This document shows, one piece after another, positions 61,864 to 64,000 of a stretch of 64,000 nt of DNA. The DNA is from Yoonia litorea (GTDB lineage Bacteria; Pseudomonadota; Alphaproteobacteria; Rhodobacterales; Rhodobacteraceae): the NCBI RefSeq assembly GCF_900114675.1, contig NZ_FOZM01000005.1:1-64000 (forward strand), given 5' to 3'. The notes beneath the pieces were generated by a model. That model was not told where the DNA came from and did not search any database. It worked only from the letters and a program-made list of their open reading frames with translations. The position numbers and the translations under genes are program-made. How positions within the stretch are numbered: the first letter of the stretch is position 1; every line of letters starts with the position of its first letter.

Positions 61864-62940
61864 ATGAGCGTCGTCACCTATTTCGTTGAAACCTCCCAGG
61901 GCTATCTCGACACCGCCGCAGAAACCCAGTTCGGATCGGTTGCGGCAACGGTGGGCACACTTCTGGTGCTGGGAACAACGCTCGTGGTGATCCTCGTCTT
62001 CCTGAACATGATCTACCAGTACAAGGCGATGGACGGACGCACGGCCTTCTGGCTCGCGGTCAAGATCGGACTGATCGGGATATTCGCGACCAACTGGGTG
62101 CAGTTCAACGCGCTTTCCGCCGCAATCCTGGCGGGGATCGACAGCATTGCGGGTGCGCTTGTCGCCTCGGTCGGTGGCGGTACCCCGGGGCCCTCTGGCA
62201 CGTTCGCGGAAGAATTCGACCGGTTGATCGCCGAGTTGGGGGACTATTTGAACGCCGCTGGTTCCGAGTTGAACTGGATGGCCGGCGCCATGCTCGACAT
62301 CGTCGGTGTGCTTCTGCTCTCGATCCTCGGCGGGCTGGCCGCCTTCATCCTCGTGGCTTCTCGACTGATGATCGCTCTTCTGATCGGGATTGCCCCGGTC
62401 ATGATCTTCCTAACCCTCTTCGAGGTGACCAAGGACTATTTTGCACGCTGGCTGTCCGCCCTGGTCTCCTTCGCGCTTTACCCGATCGTCGTGGCCGGCG
62501 TGTTCGCGACAATCACCGGCGTTTCCGCCGCACTCATCGGCGAGCTTGGCGACCCGGAAGGCGCCTCAAACATCGGCGCGCTCATCCCCTTCTTCATGAT
62601 GGTGCTCATGGCCAAGGGCTTCATCATCGCCACACCCTTCATCGTCCGTGCGATCTCGGGAAATATCATGATGCCCGCCCTCTCCGGTGGCCTTGGTGGC
62701 GGCTACAGCTTCGCCCGCGCTGCAATGGGCAGCCAACAGGCCTACAATCGCTACTTGATCGGCGGGGCGAGTGGCGCGGAGTATGCAGCCCTTAGAGCGC
62801 GGCAGTTCTTTGGTGTGCAGCCGATGCCCGTAAGGCAGGGGATGGGTCAGACAGGTCAAACAAGCGGCACAGGGTCACCGGGGGCCGGGTCCCAGATGCT
62901 TGCGCAACTGGCACGTCTTGGAAGGCTGGGGCGGCGGTGA
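61864..62940 (+). CDS. virB6: VirB6/TrbL multi-pass membrane protein
   Basis: 358 residues, five to seven helices (VAATVGTLLVLGTTLVVILV, LLLSILGGLAAFILVASRLM, LMIALLIGIAPVMIFLTLF, ALYPIVVAGVFATITGVSAA, LMAKGFIIATPFIVRAIS). The IALLIGIAPVMIFLTLFEVTK region is the VirB6 core. The C-terminal 100 residues are Gly/Gln-rich and probably disordered. Placed last, after VirB11, unlike the classical order. Part of the inner-membrane pore. Confidence 0.88.
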   Translation: MSVVTYFVETSQGYLDTAAETQFGSVAATVGTLLVLGTTLVVILVFLNMIYQYKAMDGRTAFWLAVKIGLIGIFATNWVQFNALSAAILAGIDSIAGALVASVGGGTPGPSGTFAEEFDRLIAELGDYLNAAGSELNWMAGAMLDIVGVLLLSILGGLAAFILVASRLMIALLIGIAPVMIFLTLFEVTKDYFARWLSALVSFALYPIVVAGVFATITGVSAALIGELGDPEGASNIGALIPFFMMVLMAKGFIIATPFIVRAISGNIMMPALSGGLGGGYSFARAAMGSQQAYNRYLIGGASGAEYAALRARQFFGVQPMPVRQGMGQTGQTSGTGSPGAGSQMLAQLARLGRLGRR

Positions 62941-63038
62941 CGATCCAAAATTGCCGCTCAGCCGATGTCGGAGATGCTGCTCCTAGTTATTTCGGAACGA
63001 GCCATCGGCAGTCGCAATAGTTTTGTATTCGTCTACGC

Positions 63039-64000
63039 TCAAAGCGTGCTGATTTGATCCGTCTCTAGCTTCTCACGAACGCCCGAGGCGATGATATGTG
63101 CCAATTGGCAGGGCACCGCGTTGCCAAGCTGCCTCATCGTTTCCGTCCAAGAACCATGGAACACCATGTCGTCAGGAAAGGTCTGCAACCGCGCACTCTC
63201 GCGCACTGTGAAATAGCGGACAGAGCCGTCCGGCCGGCGTAGCATGTTTTCGCCGCCCGGTACCCCGTGTACGCCCGCCTTAAGCGTTTTGGCGGGCTCA
63301 TCTAGGGGGCTGCCCGTGTGTCCCGTATAGGAGCGTGCACCGGGCTGGAACCGGTGGTCATGAAAGCCCGATGCCGTGCCGGCCGCGTGTTCAGGGTCAG
63401 GAAGATCGGAAATCGCGTCGCGCACGGTCAGCCAAGGCTCTTCCAAAGGCCGGTCAGGTATCTTCAAGGCCCGAAGCCTTGCCGCGCCTCCATCCGGCCG
63501 ATTCTTGGTAGCGACGCGATGTAGATCCCAGTAGACGCCGTCGCGCCACTGCGACCATAGCAATGCATCGCGTGAGTGGGTCGGCTGCGGAAAGTGCCAC
63601 TCTATCTCAGTGTCCGCTCGGAAGCCGACAAGGAAAATACGCTCGCGACGCTGTGGCACACCATAGTTGGCTGAATTCATAACTCGCATGACCACGCGAT
63701 AGTGCAGGTCCTTCTCAGTTCCCTTGGTGTGGTAGTCCTCGAGGCGAGCCAGGTGGGTCAACCATTCCTCATCCCGCTTGGCGACAAGGTTAGGATAGGT
63801 CAGCTGAAGTCTGATGTACTCTAGGTAGTTTGCGAAGCTACTGCGTGTGAGCCCCTTCACGTTTTCAAAGATGAAAGCTCTTGGTCGAAGCTCGCGTACC
63901 GCGCGGATCGCCTGCGGGAACATATCCCTGCTGTCGAGGAAGGCGCGGTGGCGTCCACCCATCGAAAATGGCTGGCAGGGCGGACCGCCCGTCACCAAGT
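63039..64000 (-). CDS. DNA cytosine-5 methyltransferase (N-terminus outside window)
   Basis: 320 residues visible; the gene enters from beyond the right edge. Motif IV GGPPCQPFSMGG with catalytic Cys near the edge, ENVKGL (motif VI), GVPQRRERIFLVGF (VIII), a target-recognition region, and the end motifs AKTLKAGVHG and TVRESARLQTFPDD, MRQLGNAVP. Motif I (SAM binding) must lie outside. The specificity is unknown. It may be a lone methylase that protects the plasmid during transfer. Confidence 0.93.
   Translation of the reverse strand, partial: LVTGGPPCQPFSMGGRHRAFLDSRDMFPQAIRAVRELRPRAFIFENVKGLTRSSFANYLEYIRLQLTYPNLVAKRDEEWLTHLARLEDYHTKGTEKDLHYRVVMRVMNSANYGVPQRRERIFLVGFRADTEIEWHFPQPTHSRDALLWSQWRDGVYWDLHRVATKNRPDGGAARLRALKIPDRPLEEPWLTVRDAISDLPDPEHAAGTASGFHDHRFQPGARSYTGHTGSPLDEPAKTLKAGVHGVPGGENMLRRPDGSVRYFTVRESARLQTFPDDMVFHGSWTETMRQLGNAVPCQLAHIIASGVREKLETDQISTL

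Noticed and set aside
1-64000. CRISPR arrays, rRNA, tRNA and intact insertion sequences
   Set aside because: No regularly spaced repeats, tRNA-like cloverleafs or transposase genes were seen in reading the window.

Overview
The window looks like part of a large conjugative plasmid from the Roseobacter group (Rhodobacteraceae, Alphaproteobacteria). The evidence is a DnaA-like plasmid replicase divergent from parAB, a VirB-type secretion operon, an ArdC antirestriction gene, high-GC codon use and Rhodobacterales-style redox and copper genes. No rRNA, tRNA, CRISPR array or intact insertion sequence was seen. Assignments rest on reading translations and motifs; no database was searched.

Layout. 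1-9.4 kb is plasmid maintenance: a truncated ParB-like gene, DUF3768, ArdC, a Fic enzyme, the replicase, a candidate origin, parA-parB with two strong palindromes (candidate parS), a tyrosine recombinase and a winged-helix protein. 9.5-46.2 kb is a large copper and envelope island of slightly lower GC. It holds two copper P-type ATPases, a copper chaperone, CueR, a CsoR-family repressor, a two-component system, two multicopper oxidases, four c-type cytochromes, a solo Rieske protein, ScsC/ScsB/DsbB thiol redox proteins and ccmFGHI. It also holds three L,D-transpeptidases, a second PBP2 and a second Lgt, plus DUF411, DUF2933, DUF2182, DUF305 and an EF-hand Met-rich protein. 46.6-51.7 kb has a TrbM-like secreted protein, a MerR-controlled operon (transglutaminase-like, cation efflux, methyltransferase) and small plasmid genes. 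51.6-62.9 kb is a tightly overlapping virB operon (B1, B2, B3, B4, lipoprotein, transglycosylase-B5 hybrid, B5, B8, B9, B10, B11, DUF4177, unknown, B6). The right edge cuts a DNA cytosine methyltransferase.

How it fits together. Three regulatory layers can be read in the intergenic DNA. (1) MerR/CueR-type promoters with a 19-bp spacer precede the chaperone and both ATPases, and perhaps two more genes. (2) A direct repeat TACA-N6-TACA (two half-sites 10 bp apart, as OmpR-family regulators use) recurs before the response-regulator locus, two L,D-transpeptidases (one heading the cytochrome/oxidase operon), the permease, dsbB-DUF2182-lgt, scsB, the EF-hand gene and ccmF. (3) A CsoR-type operator precedes DUF305. 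The island therefore looks like one copper response covering export, periplasmic copper oxidation, haem-protein maturation, disulfide repair and replacement cell-wall and lipoprotein enzymes. The envelope part is the least expected and the best candidate for something undescribed.
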